Part shown: piece by piece, positions 1 through 6,248 of the stretch
How positions within the stretch are numbered: position 1 is the first letter of the stretch
How the letters are laid out: the number at the start of each line of letters is the position of its first letter
Source of the DNA: DASUBV01 sp035763085
Lineage (GTDB): Bacteria; Actinomycetota; Actinomycetes; Streptosporangiales; Streptosporangiaceae
DNA: 9,996 nucleotides
NCBI GenBank assembly: GCA_035763085.1
Contig: DASUBV010000357.1
Location: forward strand, 1-9,996
Reading direction: 5' to 3'
The notes under the pieces: generated by a model
What the model was told of the DNA's origin: nothing
Database searches by the model: none
Seen by the model: the letters and a program-made list of their open reading frames with translations, nothing else
Position numbers and translations under genes: made by a program

Positions 1-36
1 GTCAGCGGGGTGCCCCGGCGGGGCCGGCCGGGTCGC

Positions 37-885
37 TCAGCGGGAGTCGTCCAGGAACGCGGTCACCGCCGCGCCGAACTGGCCGGGATCATCCAGCCAG
101 GGATAGTGGCCGGCGCCATCCTGGATCACCAGCCGGGCCGCGGGGAACAGCCGGGCGAACTCGGCGGTGATCTTCGGCGGCCGCTGCAGGTCGAGCTCCC
201 CGCCGAGAACCAGCACCGGCACGGCCAGCGTCGCGAGCGCGGCGCGGGCGGCCGCCGGGTCAAACGCGCCAGCAGCGCCGAAGGCCTCGGCGGCTTCCTC
301 GTTGGTCTGCGTCTCGCCCGCGGCGTCGTGCGCCCGGGCGGCGTCGTCCCAGCGCCCGTAGAACAGCGGTGACAGGGCCATCCAGTCCGCCTCGGTGCCC
401 GTGCCATCGGTGATCCGCCCGAACGCCGCCGACGCCGCGGCGAACCAGGGCTCGCCCTGGCGCCGCAGCACAACCTGGCGCCGCAGCTCGCTGCCGGGCT
501 CCAGGCCGGCGGCCCGGCCGCTCGGCGTGATCAGCGCGAGCCTGCTCAGCTGCCCCGGGTGCCGGATCGCGAACTGCACGGCGATATTGGCGCCGGCCGA
601 GTGAGCCAGCAGGTCGAAGCGGTCCAGCCCGAGATGGTCCCGCAGCGCCGCGACGTCATCGACGAGGCGGTCGCAGCGGTAGCTCGCCGGGTCGGCGGGA
701 GCCGCCGAGCTGCCAGTACCGCGCAGGTCGAGCATGATCAGCTGCCGGCGCGCCGACAGGCCGCCGAGGTCACCCAGGTAGGCCGAGGCGCGCATCGGCC
801 CGCCGGGCACGCAGACCAGCGCGGCGCCCGTGCCCCGGACGTGGTAGGCGAGCTCGGTCCCGTCGGCGGCGTGAAAGCGTGGCAT
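37..885 (-). CDS. Alpha/beta hydrolase, prolyl-iminopeptidase-like fold
   Basis: A 282-residue single-domain alpha/beta hydrolase, probably cytoplasmic. Visible landmarks (numbered from ATG 885) are an oxyanion-loop VPGGP near residue 27, DLRGTGSS near 53-60 typical of proline iminopeptidase relatives, a nucleophile elbow AHSAGA with Ser96, an acid Asp232 in GELDLQRPP, and catalytic His260 in GAGHYP. The elbow reads A-H-S-A-G instead of G-x-S-x-G, a common variant. The catalytic triad is complete, so the enzyme should be active; the substrate (peptide, ester, lactone or other) cannot be read from sequence. An in-frame TTG at 921 would add 12 residues, but homology begins right after ATG 885 (MPRFHAADGTELAY). 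Neither start has a clear Shine-Dalgarno. It lies 106 bp downstream of the exporter gene on the same strand and may be co-transcribed, suggesting modification of the same compound the pump exports (inference). Confidence 0.9.
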   Translation of the reverse strand: MPRFHAADGTELAYHVRGTGAALVCVPGGPMRASAYLGDLGGLSARRQLIMLDLRGTGSSAAPADPASYRCDRLVDDVAALRDHLGLDRFDLLAHSAGANIAVQFAIRHPGQLSRLALITPSGRAAGLEPGSELRRQVVLRRQGEPWFAAASAAFGRITDGTGTEADWMALSPLFYGRWDDAARAHDAAGETQTNEEAAEAFGAAGAFDPAAARAALATLAVPVLVLGGELDLQRPPKITAEFARLFPAARLVIQDGAGHYPWLDDPGQFGAAVTAFLDDSR

Positions 886-960
886 GGCCGCGATGGTGAC
901 AGGCGCGCAGCCTCGCCGCAAGCGCGCCGCCCAGCCCGCGGAGCGCGCCAGCCGCGGCAG

Positions 961-996
961 CCTGACGGCTGACCGGGCCGGGCGTCGGCTGTCAGG
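961..996 (-). terminator. Inverted repeat over the exporter stop codon; possible terminator or attenuator
   Basis: Arms 961-973 and 984-996 match at 11 of 13 positions around a 10-nt loop. In minus-strand RNA the two mismatches are A/C pairs. The exporter stop codon (992-994) lies inside the upstream arm. No T-run follows, so it is at best an intrinsic terminator without a U-tract. It could instead set the expression ratio between the exporter and the downstream hydrolase by partial termination or RNA processing. Confidence 0.45.
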
Positions 997-2479
997 GCTG
1001 GCCGGCCGGGACCGGCGGACGGCCGGTCGGCTGATCCAGTTCCGGGAACAGCGCAGCCGCCCGCTTGGCAGTGGCCAGGGCCCGCTGCCCGGTGCTGACC
1101 AGCCCGAGGACGCCGATCCCCACGCCCAGCGCGAGCACCATCCACCAGACGCCGTGCGCGGCGCTGGTGAACGCCGTCCCGCCCCGGGTCAGGGCCGGCC
1201 CGGCGATCGCCCCGGCGATCGCGACGCCGAGGGTCGTCCCCGCCTGCCGGCCGGCCGAGGCCAGCGAGGCGGCCACCCCGGCCATCGACCGGGGCATCCC
1301 GGCGACAGCCGTGCTGGTGATCGGCGGGTTGACGGTGCCCAGGAAGATCCCGAACAGCAGGTAGACCGCGAGCACGGCCGGCAGCGGCGTGGCCGGGCCG
1401 AGCCAGAGGGAAGCCACGCCGCCCAGCGCGAGCGCGGCCCCGGCGATCATCAGCGGCAGCCGCGGGCCGCGCGTCCCGACCAGCCGGCCGGTGACGGGGG
1501 ACAGCACCACGACCAGCGACCCGACCGGGAGCAGGCACAGTCCCGCGACCAGCGCCGTCATGCCGCGCCCGTTCTGCAGGTACTGCGTGGTCACGAACAG
1601 GAACGCGCCGAAGCCGCACAGCGCCCACAGCGCCATCACGATGGCCGAGCTGAACGACACGCTGCGGAACAGGCGCAGGTCGAGCAGCGGGTCGGTGCGG
1701 CGCCGCTCGTAGCCGGCGATGCCCAGCGCGCTGAGCACCGTGACGGCGAGCAGGCCGAGCATGGCGGGCGAGGTCCAGCCCAGCCGCCGGGACTCGATGA
1801 TCGCGTAGACGAGGCTGGCCAGCATCGCGATCACCAGGAGCTGGCCGACCGGGTCGGGCCGCCGCGGCCGGGCGGCCCGGGACTCGGGCACGAACCAGCC
1901 GGCGCACGCGAACGCGGCCGCCACGACCGGCACGTTGACCCAGAAGACCGCGTGCCAGCCGAGGGTGTCCACCAGGACGCCGCCGAGGATCGGGCCCAGC
2001 GCCAGGGCCAGCCCGGTCATCGAGGCGAACGTGCCGATAGCCCGGGCGCGCTCGGCGGGCTCGGGGAAGGTGGTGGCGACGATCGCCATCGCCACCGGGT
2101 TGAGCATCGTGCCGCCGGCGGCCTGCAGCGCGCGGGCCGCGATCAGCCAGCCGATGCCCGGCGCCAGGCCGCACAGCAGCGAGCCGAGCCCGAAGACGGC
2201 CAGCCCAGCCTGGAAGACGCGGCGCCGGCCGAGCCGGTCGGCGGTAGATCCGGCCAGCACCAGGAAGCTGGCCAGCACCAGCGTGTACGCATCGATGGTC
2301 CACTGCAGGCCGGACTCGGGAGCGTGCAGGTCATGGCGGATCGCCGGCAGCGCGACGTTGACGATCGAGATGTCCATCACGACCACGAATGCGCTGGTGC
2401 AGCAGATCGCGAGGATCAGCAGGCGGCGGCGCTGGCTGAGGCCGCCGGCCGTGGCCCGGGGGAGTGTTGCGGAGTTCAT
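992..2479 (-). CDS. MFS drug exporter, DHA2 (EmrB/QacA, 14-TM) family
   Basis: A 495-residue integral membrane protein predicted to export small hydrophobic or cationic compounds by proton antiport. Family signatures: acidic TM1 motif VVVMDISIVNVALPAI (about 33-48, Asp36), motif A GSTADRLGRRRVF in loop 2-3 (77-89), motif B LIAARALQAAGGTMLNP in TM4 (112-128, Arg116), antiporter motif C ALGPILGGVL in TM5 (about 160-169), and GWHAVFWVNVPV before TM6 (174-185). Length and hydrophobic segments fit 14 helices. The C-terminal tail after about residue 465 is hydrophilic and Pro-rich. It is divergent from a MerR-type gene, with 25 bp between start codons, so local regulation is very likely. The ATG at 2479 is the natural start. 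No strong SD precedes it, but a TACCGT hexamer lies 8 nt upstream. The substrate is unknown. Confidence 0.95.
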   Translation of the reverse strand: MNSATLPRATAGGLSQRRRLLILAICCTSAFVVVMDISIVNVALPAIRHDLHAPESGLQWTIDAYTLVLASFLVLAGSTADRLGRRRVFQAGLAVFGLGSLLCGLAPGIGWLIAARALQAAGGTMLNPVAMAIVATTFPEPAERARAIGTFASMTGLALALGPILGGVLVDTLGWHAVFWVNVPVVAAAFACAGWFVPESRAARPRRPDPVGQLLVIAMLASLVYAIIESRRLGWTSPAMLGLLAVTVLSALGIAGYERRRTDPLLDLRLFRSVSFSSAIVMALWALCGFGAFLFVTTQYLQNGRGMTALVAGLCLLPVGSLVVVLSPVTGRLVGTRGPRLPLMIAGAALALGGVASLWLGPATPLPAVLAVYLLFGIFLGTVNPPITSTAVAGMPRSMAGVAASLASAGRQAGTTLGVAIAGAIAGPALTRGGTAFTSAAHGVWWMVLALGVGIGVLGLVSTGQRALATAKRAAALFPELDQPTGRPPVPAGQP

Positions 2480-2518
2480 GATTCCCGACGGTAAAATTTA
2501 GAGCGTGCTCGAAGTCAA
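2467..2518. promoter_or_regulatory. Divergent overlapping promoters of the merR-type gene and the exporter
   Basis: Plus strand: TTGCGG (2467-2472), 19-bp spacer, TAAAAT (2492-2497), then 7 nt to the GTG of the regulator. Minus strand: TTGACT (2518-2513), 19-bp spacer, TACCGT (2493-2488), then 8 nt to the ATG of the exporter. The two -10 hexamers overlap by two bases. The imperfect dyad TTnGAGCnnGCTCnAA (2498-2513, centre 2505.5) lies mostly in the minus-strand spacer, where MerR-family activators bind overlong 19-20 bp spacers, and covers the regulator's own start codon. This would allow activation of the exporter plus autoregulation. The hexamers are read by eye and the -35 of the plus promoter is weak. 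Confidence 0.55.
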
Positions 2519-2987
2519 GCTGAATTCCCGCGGGCGGCAGCCCGGTGCCCGGCCGGCTGACGCCTGCCCGCAGGCGGGCCTGAGCATCGCCGAGGCCGCC
2601 CGCCGCACCGGGGTCAGTGTGCATACGCTGCGCTATTACGAGCGGGCCGGCCTGGTCGTCACCAGCGTCGACCGCACCGCCGGCGGACGGCGGCGCTACC
2701 ACCAGCTCGACCTGGACTGGATCAACGTCTGCACCCGGCTGCGGGCCACCGGGATGCCCATCCGGGCCATCCGCCGCTATGCCCAGCTGGTAGCGGCCGG
2801 GCACGGCAACGAGGACGAGCGGCTGGCCCTGATGGAGGCGCACCGCGCCGAGGTGGCCGCGCGGCTGGCCGAGTTGGAGGAGAATCTCCGGCTCATCGAC
2901 CACAAGATCGACGTCTACCGGGGCCGGGTCGCCGCCGGGGACGCCGACCGGCTCTGGGCGCCCCGCCGCCCGGCGCCGGCCCGCTAG
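2505..2987 (+). CDS. MerR-family transcriptional regulator
   Basis: A 160-residue MerR-type DNA-binding protein. After a 25-residue N-terminal extension come the winged helix-turn-helix (about 27-66: SIAEAARRTGVSVHTLRYYE, then wing GGRRRY), helices around 70-98 (DWINVCTRLRATGMPIRAIR), and a dimerisation coiled coil at about 102-140 (E/L/A-rich with LEENLRLIDHKIDVY). There is no large ligand-binding domain and no C-terminal Cys pair, so a metal sensor of the MerR/CueR type is unlikely; it resembles the small MerR proteins found beside exporters and oxidoreductases. GTG 2505 is the only usable start: an in-frame TAG lies at 2499-2501 and no other start precedes the HTH. It has no SD and a -10-like TAAAAT 7 nt upstream, so the mRNA is probably leaderless. 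Likely controls the divergent exporter and itself (inference). Confidence 0.93.
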   Translation: MLEVKLNSRGRQPGARPADACPQAGLSIAEAARRTGVSVHTLRYYERAGLVVTSVDRTAGGRRRYHQLDLDWINVCTRLRATGMPIRAIRRYAQLVAAGHGNEDERLALMEAHRAEVAARLAELEENLRLIDHKIDVYRGRVAAGDADRLWAPRRPAPAR

Positions 2988-2992
2988 CCCCG

Positions 2993-3015
2993 CCGGCCAT
3001 CGGGCCGGTCCGGCC
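2993..3015 (+). terminator. GC-rich alternating hairpins after the MerR gene
   Basis: CCGGCC (2993-2998), GGCCGG (3003-3008) and CCGGCC (3010-3015) follow the regulator stop by 5 nt. The middle copy can pair with either neighbour, giving mutually exclusive 6-bp stems. There is no U-tract; a terminator role is plausible from position only, since the next gene is convergent. Confidence 0.35.
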
Positions 3016-3125
3016 GCAGCCACAGCCCGTCAGGTCAGGGCTTGCGTGACAGGCCGCCCGCCATGATCCCGGCGCGAGGGACGGCATCTTCGCGGGTACC
3101 GGCAGCCGTGGGCAGAGCCGTTCCG

Positions 3126-3775
3126 CTAAAGCCATTCGTCCAGTTGATCCCAGGTCATGGTGACCTCGATAGGGTCGATGACGTCGATGGCGAGAATGTC
3201 TTTCTTCCGAAAGGTGACCTGCTCCATCGCATATGTGCCATCCGACGTTAGGCGAAGCATTTCGACGGACACGGCAGGGCCGTCGTTCTGGGCAAGCCGG
3301 ATGATCCAGTAATGGCCGATGCCTGCGCGCGCATAGCGGACCCGCTTGACGAGCAGATCATCAGAGACGGAGCCAGGCGACACGATCTCCACGGCGATCA
3401 GCGTGTCGGCAGCGGCTGGCTTGCCTTTCCATCGTCCCCGCGCGAGTCGTCCAGGCACCGGAAGAGCGCCAAGTCCGGGCGGCGGAAGTGGAACGGTACC
3501 TCGCTGAGCAGGACGTCAATGTCAGCGCGGACCCGGTGGCAGGTTCCCTTGCGCTGGTCGTGCTTGCGGGCAGCCTCGGCGAGCGCGTTGAGCAGGGCAT
3601 GCTGTACTGCCAGGTGCTTGTCGCTGGGCGAGTGGCCGACAATTATCGTGCCGTCCGATACCTCGATCTGCCGGGCAATGTCCTCGGGGAGCTCCTCGTA
3701 GAGTTCGAGGGTCATCTCAGGAGCTTCGACCGCAGCGCGCAGCCACGACCAGTCAGGATCCTGCGGCATCGCCAT
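3126..3775 (-). pseudogene. Uma2-family (DUF820) PD-(D/E)XK-like protein, frameshifted
   Basis: Two overlapping minus-strand frames together make one Uma2 domain of about 217 residues, a normal length for the family. The 5' part (from ATG 3775) carries the N-terminal hallmarks MTLELYEELPEDIARQIEV, GTIIVGHSPS and FHFRRPDLALFRCLD, including the conserved RPD aspartate. The 3' part carries GRWKGKPAAADTLIAVEIVS, KRVRYARAGIGHYWII and the WDQLDEWL end. The first frame should pass into the second near 3430-3440. Adding one G to the minus-strand GGGG (plus-strand CCCC at 3436-3439) gives a continuous S-R-G-G-R-W-K-G-K-P join. So this is a recent one-base deletion or a sequencing error. Uma2 proteins have a restriction-endonuclease-like fold and are highly multicopy in actinomycetes, with no settled function. 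TAGCGT at 3788-3783 lies 7 nt before the ATG, suggesting a leaderless transcript. Confidence 0.85.
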
Positions 3776-3782
3776 GCGCCCC

Positions 3783-3788
3783 ACGCTA
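3783..3788 (-). promoter_or_regulatory. Candidate -10 box of the Uma2-type gene
   Basis: TAGCGT fits TANNNT and ends 7 nt before ATG 3775, so transcription should begin at or next to the start codon. No convincing -35 is visible. The rest of 3776-4024 (249 bp) shows no gene. Confidence 0.4.
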
Positions 3789-3983
3789 CCGGCAGATGAC
3801 GTGCCGGACGCAGGACCTGGAACGCAGAAGATGAGAGCGGCAGGCTCTCGGCGGGACACGGTGTCACGCCGTGGCGGGTTCGACCGTCCCGCAGCTTGGT
3901 TCTGGGGTCTCCAGGCCGGGGAACCCGCTGCGGTGCGCGGCTCAGCGCAAGGCCATCGGCCCCCACAGCACCCGCCCGGCGTC

Positions 3984-4003
3984 CGGCGGCCCGTGGCCCG
4001 CCG
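3984..4003 (-). terminator. Hairpin downstream of the permease gene
   Basis: CGGC-GGCC and GGCC-C-GCCG form an 8-bp GC stem with one bulged base and a 3-nt loop, 21 nt after the permease stop codon. There is no U-tract. Position suggests a transcription end for the CBS-permease operon; confidence is low. Confidence 0.35.
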
Positions 4004-4024
4004 CCCGGCGCGGCAGCCCCGGTC

Positions 4025-5308
4025 TCAGAGGAAGTAGCGCAGCCAGACATAGGCCCAGGCCAGGATCGTGCTCCCGGCCGTGACGACGATCCCGTACCGG
4101 GTGAACATCCAGAAGCTGATCGGGTGGCCGGTGCGCGCCGCGATGCCGATGGCGACCACGTTGGCGCTGGCCGCGACCGCCGTGCCGTTGCCGCCGAAGT
4201 CCGCGCCGAGCGCGAACGACCACCACAGCGCCTGCCCGGCCGCCGGGTCCCCGGCCCCCGCGACCAGGTCCTCGACGATCGGGGCCATGGTCGCGACATA
4301 GGGGATGTTGTCGAAGAAAGCGCCCAGCAAGCTGGAGCCGAACAGCAGCGCGGTCGCGGTCATGAAGTCGCTGCTGGCCAGCCCGGCCGACCAGGTGCCG
4401 ATGGCCTCGATGACGCCGGTGTGGGCAAGACCGCCGACCAGAACGAAAAGGCCCATGAAGAACACCAGCGTCGGCCACTCGACCTCGGCCAGGATGGTGC
4501 GGACCTCCGCCCGGGTGACCAGCAGCATCAGGCCGGCGCCGGTCAGCGCAACGATGGCCGGATCCAGGTCCAGCACGGAGTGTAGGCAGAACCCGGCGAC
4601 CACCAGCGCGAAGACGGCCAGGCAGCGGCGCAGCATGACCGGGTCGGTGATGGCCCGGCGCTCTTGCAGGGCCAGGACTGCCGCGACCCGCTCGGCGTTG
4701 TACTGGAACGACCTGCGGAACAGCACCTTGGTGACCAGGACGAACGCCGCGAAGATGACGACCACGGCCGGTGTCATGTGCACCAGGAAGTCGGTGAAGG
4801 TCAGGCCGGCGCGGCTGCCGATGATGATGTTGGGCGGGTCCCCGATGAGGGTGGCCGCGCCGCCGATGTTGGAGGCCAGCACCTCGGCGATGAGGTAAGG
4901 CTGGGCCGGTATCCGCAGCTGGTCGCAGACCACCACCGTGACCGGGGCGACCAGCATGATCGTCGTGACGTTGTCCAGGAACGGCGAGGCGACCGCGGTG
5001 ATGCCCATCAGCATCACCATCAGGCGCCACGGCCGTCCCCGGGTTTTCTTGGCCGACCAGATGGCCAGGTAGTCGAAGATCCCGGTCTGCTTGATGATCC
5101 CGACGATGATCATCATGCCGAGCAGCAGGAAGATGACGTTCCAGTCGATGCCGCCGTGCTCGGAGAAGAACACCTCCGAGCCCGGGACCAGGCCAAGGGC
5201 GGCCATCACGCCCGCGGCGATGAGCACCACCTTGACCTTGCCGGCCTTCTCGGTGGCAATGAAGAACATGGCCGCGCAGAAGATCGCCAGGGCTGCGGCG
5301 GCGGCCAC
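4025..5308 (-). CDS. ArsB/NhaD-type (ion transporter superfamily) permease
   Basis: A 427-residue polytopic membrane protein of the ArsB/NhaD/P-protein group of the ion transporter superfamily. It shows the internal two-fold repeat of this fold: DNVTTIML (112-119) with EVLASNIGGAATLIGDPPN (142-160) in the first half, and DNIPYVATMAP (333-343) with FGGNGTAVAASANVVA (371-386) in the second. These are the paired re-entrant or unwound segments that carry substrate. About 10-12 hydrophobic helices are visible. The family includes arsenite pumps, Na+/H+ antiporters and organic anion carriers. No arsR, arsC or arsA is nearby, so an arsenic role is not supported; a cation/proton antiport or anion role is equally possible. 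GTG 5308 lies 2 bp after the CBS gene stop, so translation is probably coupled and the CBS protein may gate it. Confidence 0.9.
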   Translation of the reverse strand: MAAAAALAIFCAAMFFIATEKAGKVKVVLIAAGVMAALGLVPGSEVFFSEHGGIDWNVIFLLLGMMIIVGIIKQTGIFDYLAIWSAKKTRGRPWRLMVMLMGITAVASPFLDNVTTIMLVAPVTVVVCDQLRIPAQPYLIAEVLASNIGGAATLIGDPPNIIIGSRAGLTFTDFLVHMTPAVVVIFAAFVLVTKVLFRRSFQYNAERVAAVLALQERRAITDPVMLRRCLAVFALVVAGFCLHSVLDLDPAIVALTGAGLMLLVTRAEVRTILAEVEWPTLVFFMGLFVLVGGLAHTGVIEAIGTWSAGLASSDFMTATALLFGSSLLGAFFDNIPYVATMAPIVEDLVAGAGDPAAGQALWWSFALGADFGGNGTAVAASANVVAIGIAARTGHPISFWMFTRYGIVVTAGSTILAWAYVWLRYFL

Positions 5309-5310
5309 GG

Positions 5311-5769
5311 CTACTCGTCAGGGCCGAGTACAGCCAGGCTGGTGATCAGGCGCTCGAGCGTGATCGCGCCGGTGAGGGCGCCCGCGTCATCAGTGACGGC
5401 GACCACGGGGGTGTGCTCGCGGGCCATCAGCGCGGCCACCTCCAGGAGGGTGGCCCCGGCCCGCACGGTGGCCGGCCGGGACGGCTGGCGCGGCACGCAC
5501 TGGCCCACCGTCAGGCTCCCGGCCTGCTCCCAGAACCGGTCAGCGTGATCTTCATCCAGCGTCCGGGCCAGGGCCGGGTCCTCCTGGTAGGAGCCGGGCA
5601 CGGCCAGCCGCAGCACCTGGGTGCCGGGCAGCACGTACCGGGGCCGCTGCCGGTCATCGACCACGATGAGGCCGGGCAGGCGGCTGACCGCCAGGACCCG
5701 GAGCGCCCGGGCGACCAGGTCGCCGGCGGTGACAGTCGGGACGCCGACGGCGATGTCACTCGCGTGCAT
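5311..5769 (-). CDS. Tandem CBS-domain protein, probable regulator of the downstream permease
   Basis: A 152-residue soluble protein with two CBS domains: CBS1 at about 4-57 (DIAVGVPTVTAGDLVARALR then LPGLIVVDD) and CBS2 at about 85-147 (SLTVGQCVPRQPSRPATV, VAALMAREHTPVVAVTDD, GALTGAITLERLITSL). The linker of about 30 residues between them is acidic. CBS pairs bind adenine nucleotides or related ligands and often control attached or adjacent transporters. The start is chosen at ATG 5769 because AGGAAGGG precedes it with 3 nt spacing and the CBS fold begins at once. An in-frame ATG at 5817 would add 16 residues; it lacks an SD but overlaps the stop of a short upstream ORF as ATGA, so coupled initiation there is possible. 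It is followed 2 bp later by the permease gene, a clear operon. Confidence 0.88.
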   Translation of the reverse strand: MHASDIAVGVPTVTAGDLVARALRVLAVSRLPGLIVVDDRQRPRYVLPGTQVLRLAVPGSYQEDPALARTLDEDHADRFWEQAGSLTVGQCVPRQPSRPATVRAGATLLEVAALMAREHTPVVAVTDDAGALTGAITLERLITSLAVLGPDE

Positions 5770-5772
5770 GAT

Positions 5773-5780
5773 CCCTTCCT
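5773..5780 (-). promoter_or_regulatory. Ribosome binding site deciding the CBS start
   Basis: Minus-strand AGGAAGGG ends 3 nt before ATG 5769, with its AGGA core 8 nt away. It favours this start over ATG 5817. The ten bases GAAGGGATCA recur at 5900-5891 in front of the short upstream ORF. Confidence 0.5.
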
Positions 5781-5813
5781 GGCCGGCGAGCTGGTCGAGC
5801 TGGCGGGCGGGAG

Positions 5814-5885
5814 TCATGGTGCCGCCCGCGGGGCAGGGCCGGGCCTGGCTGCGTCGGCGGTCATCGAGATGCGGCCGGCGGCCAT
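5814..5885 (-). CDS. Possible 23-residue leader ORF upstream of the CBS gene
   Basis: ATG 5885 opens a 23-codon frame (begins MAAGRISM, ends PRAAP) preceded by GAAGGGA with 8-9 nt spacing. Its TGA overlaps the alternative CBS-protein ATG 5817 as ATGA. The peptide is Ala/Pro/Arg-rich and matches nothing I recognise, so it may be chance in GC-rich DNA. If real, it is a coupling or leader ORF for the CBS-permease operon. Confidence 0.25.
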   Translation of the reverse strand: MAAGRISMTADAARPGPAPRAAP

Positions 5886-5942
5886 GTCGGTGATCCCTTC
5901 GCCCGGCTGGCTGGGTCGGTGAAGCGGACCGCCCGCCGCCGG

Positions 5943-6007
5943 AGGGCAGAAGCCAGCGAGCACGGTAACCGGGTCTTGGGGGGATCCGGCCCGCTGGCTT
6001 CTGACCT
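5943..6007. repeat. Long inverted repeat in the divergent control region
   Basis: Arms CAGAAGCCAGCG (5947-5958) and CGCTGGCTTCTG (5992-6003) are perfectly complementary over 12 bp. They extend after one mismatch by AGG (5943-5945) and CCT (6005-6007), giving 15 of 16 bp. The 33-nt loop contains GGTAACC (5964-5970) and a G6 run (5978-5983). The repeat lies between the CBS-permease operon and the kinase operon. It could be a paired operator (arm centres 45 bp apart) or, in minus-strand RNA, a stem-loop in the CBS-permease leader. No T-run supports a terminator. Confidence 0.75.
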
Positions 6008-6028
6008 GCGGCAACGAGCGGGTATAGC
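6000..6028 (+). promoter_or_regulatory. Candidate promoter of the kinase-regulator-NfeD-SPFH operon
   Basis: TTCTGA (6000-6005), 17-bp spacer and TATAGC (6023-6028). TAGTCT (6029-6034) is an alternative -10. The -35 lies in the right arm of the inverted repeat, so a protein or structure there would affect this promoter. The mRNA leader would be about 215 nt. Within 6035-6232 I see only short dyads (ACTGAC 6087-6092 with GTCAGT 6112-6117; palindrome GCACCGGTGC 6160-6169) and no gene. Confidence 0.35.
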
Positions 6029-6232
6029 TAGTCTTGGCGGTCACGGTGGCCGCGGCTATCGGGCGCAGCACCCATCTGCGGCGGGGACTGACGTGTAGCG
6101 GCGATGTGGGTGTCAGTACGGATGGACGCCTGCGGGGCTGTCCGGCAGCCTGGAGTCGTGCACCGGTGCCGGGGGCAGTCAGGCGGGTGCCAGCAAGGGC
6201 TCGCGGGCCTCCGGCGCAGGGGCATCCACGTA

Positions 6233-6239
6233 GAGGAGG
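6233..6239 (+). promoter_or_regulatory. Strong ribosome binding site of the histidine kinase
   Basis: GAGGAGG lies 9 nt before GTG 6249 and fixes that start, which also places the first membrane helix right at the N-terminus. Confidence 0.75.
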
Positions 6240-6248
6240 CCGCGTACT

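Noticed and set aside
1..36. GC-rich self-complementary string (GGGG/CCCC, GGCCGGCC) just after the hydrolase stop
   Set aside because: Loops are too small or pairings too short to separate it from background in this composition, and the window edge cuts the region.
738..2494. Long open frames on both strands overlapping the exporter gene in other frames
   Set aside because: They translate to Arg/Gly/Ala/Pro-rich low-complexity sequence without recognisable domains, whereas the chosen frame has all DHA2 motifs. Long antisense frames are expected at this GC content.
3420..3440. Programmed -1 ribosomal frameshift in the Uma2-type gene
   Set aside because: The only candidate, GGA AAG, does not form an X-XXY-YYZ slippery heptamer, and the best protein join lies upstream at the C-run. 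A one-base deletion or error explains it better.
4025..5308. Arsenite efflux pump (arsB) as a specific call
   Set aside because: Only superfamily motifs support it; no arsR, arsC, arsA or acr3 gene is near, and the neighbour is a CBS protein.
3896..5548. Long open frames opposite or out of phase with the permease and CBS genes
   Set aside because: Composition is His/Asp/Gly/Arg-rich shadow sequence with no domain; the minus-strand frames carry the transporter and CBS signatures.
5962..5967. TACCGT on the minus strand in the inverted-repeat loop as a promoter -10 for the CBS-permease operon
   Set aside because: No acceptable -35 at 16-19 bp upstream (the bases there read GCCGGA), so I list no promoter for that operon.
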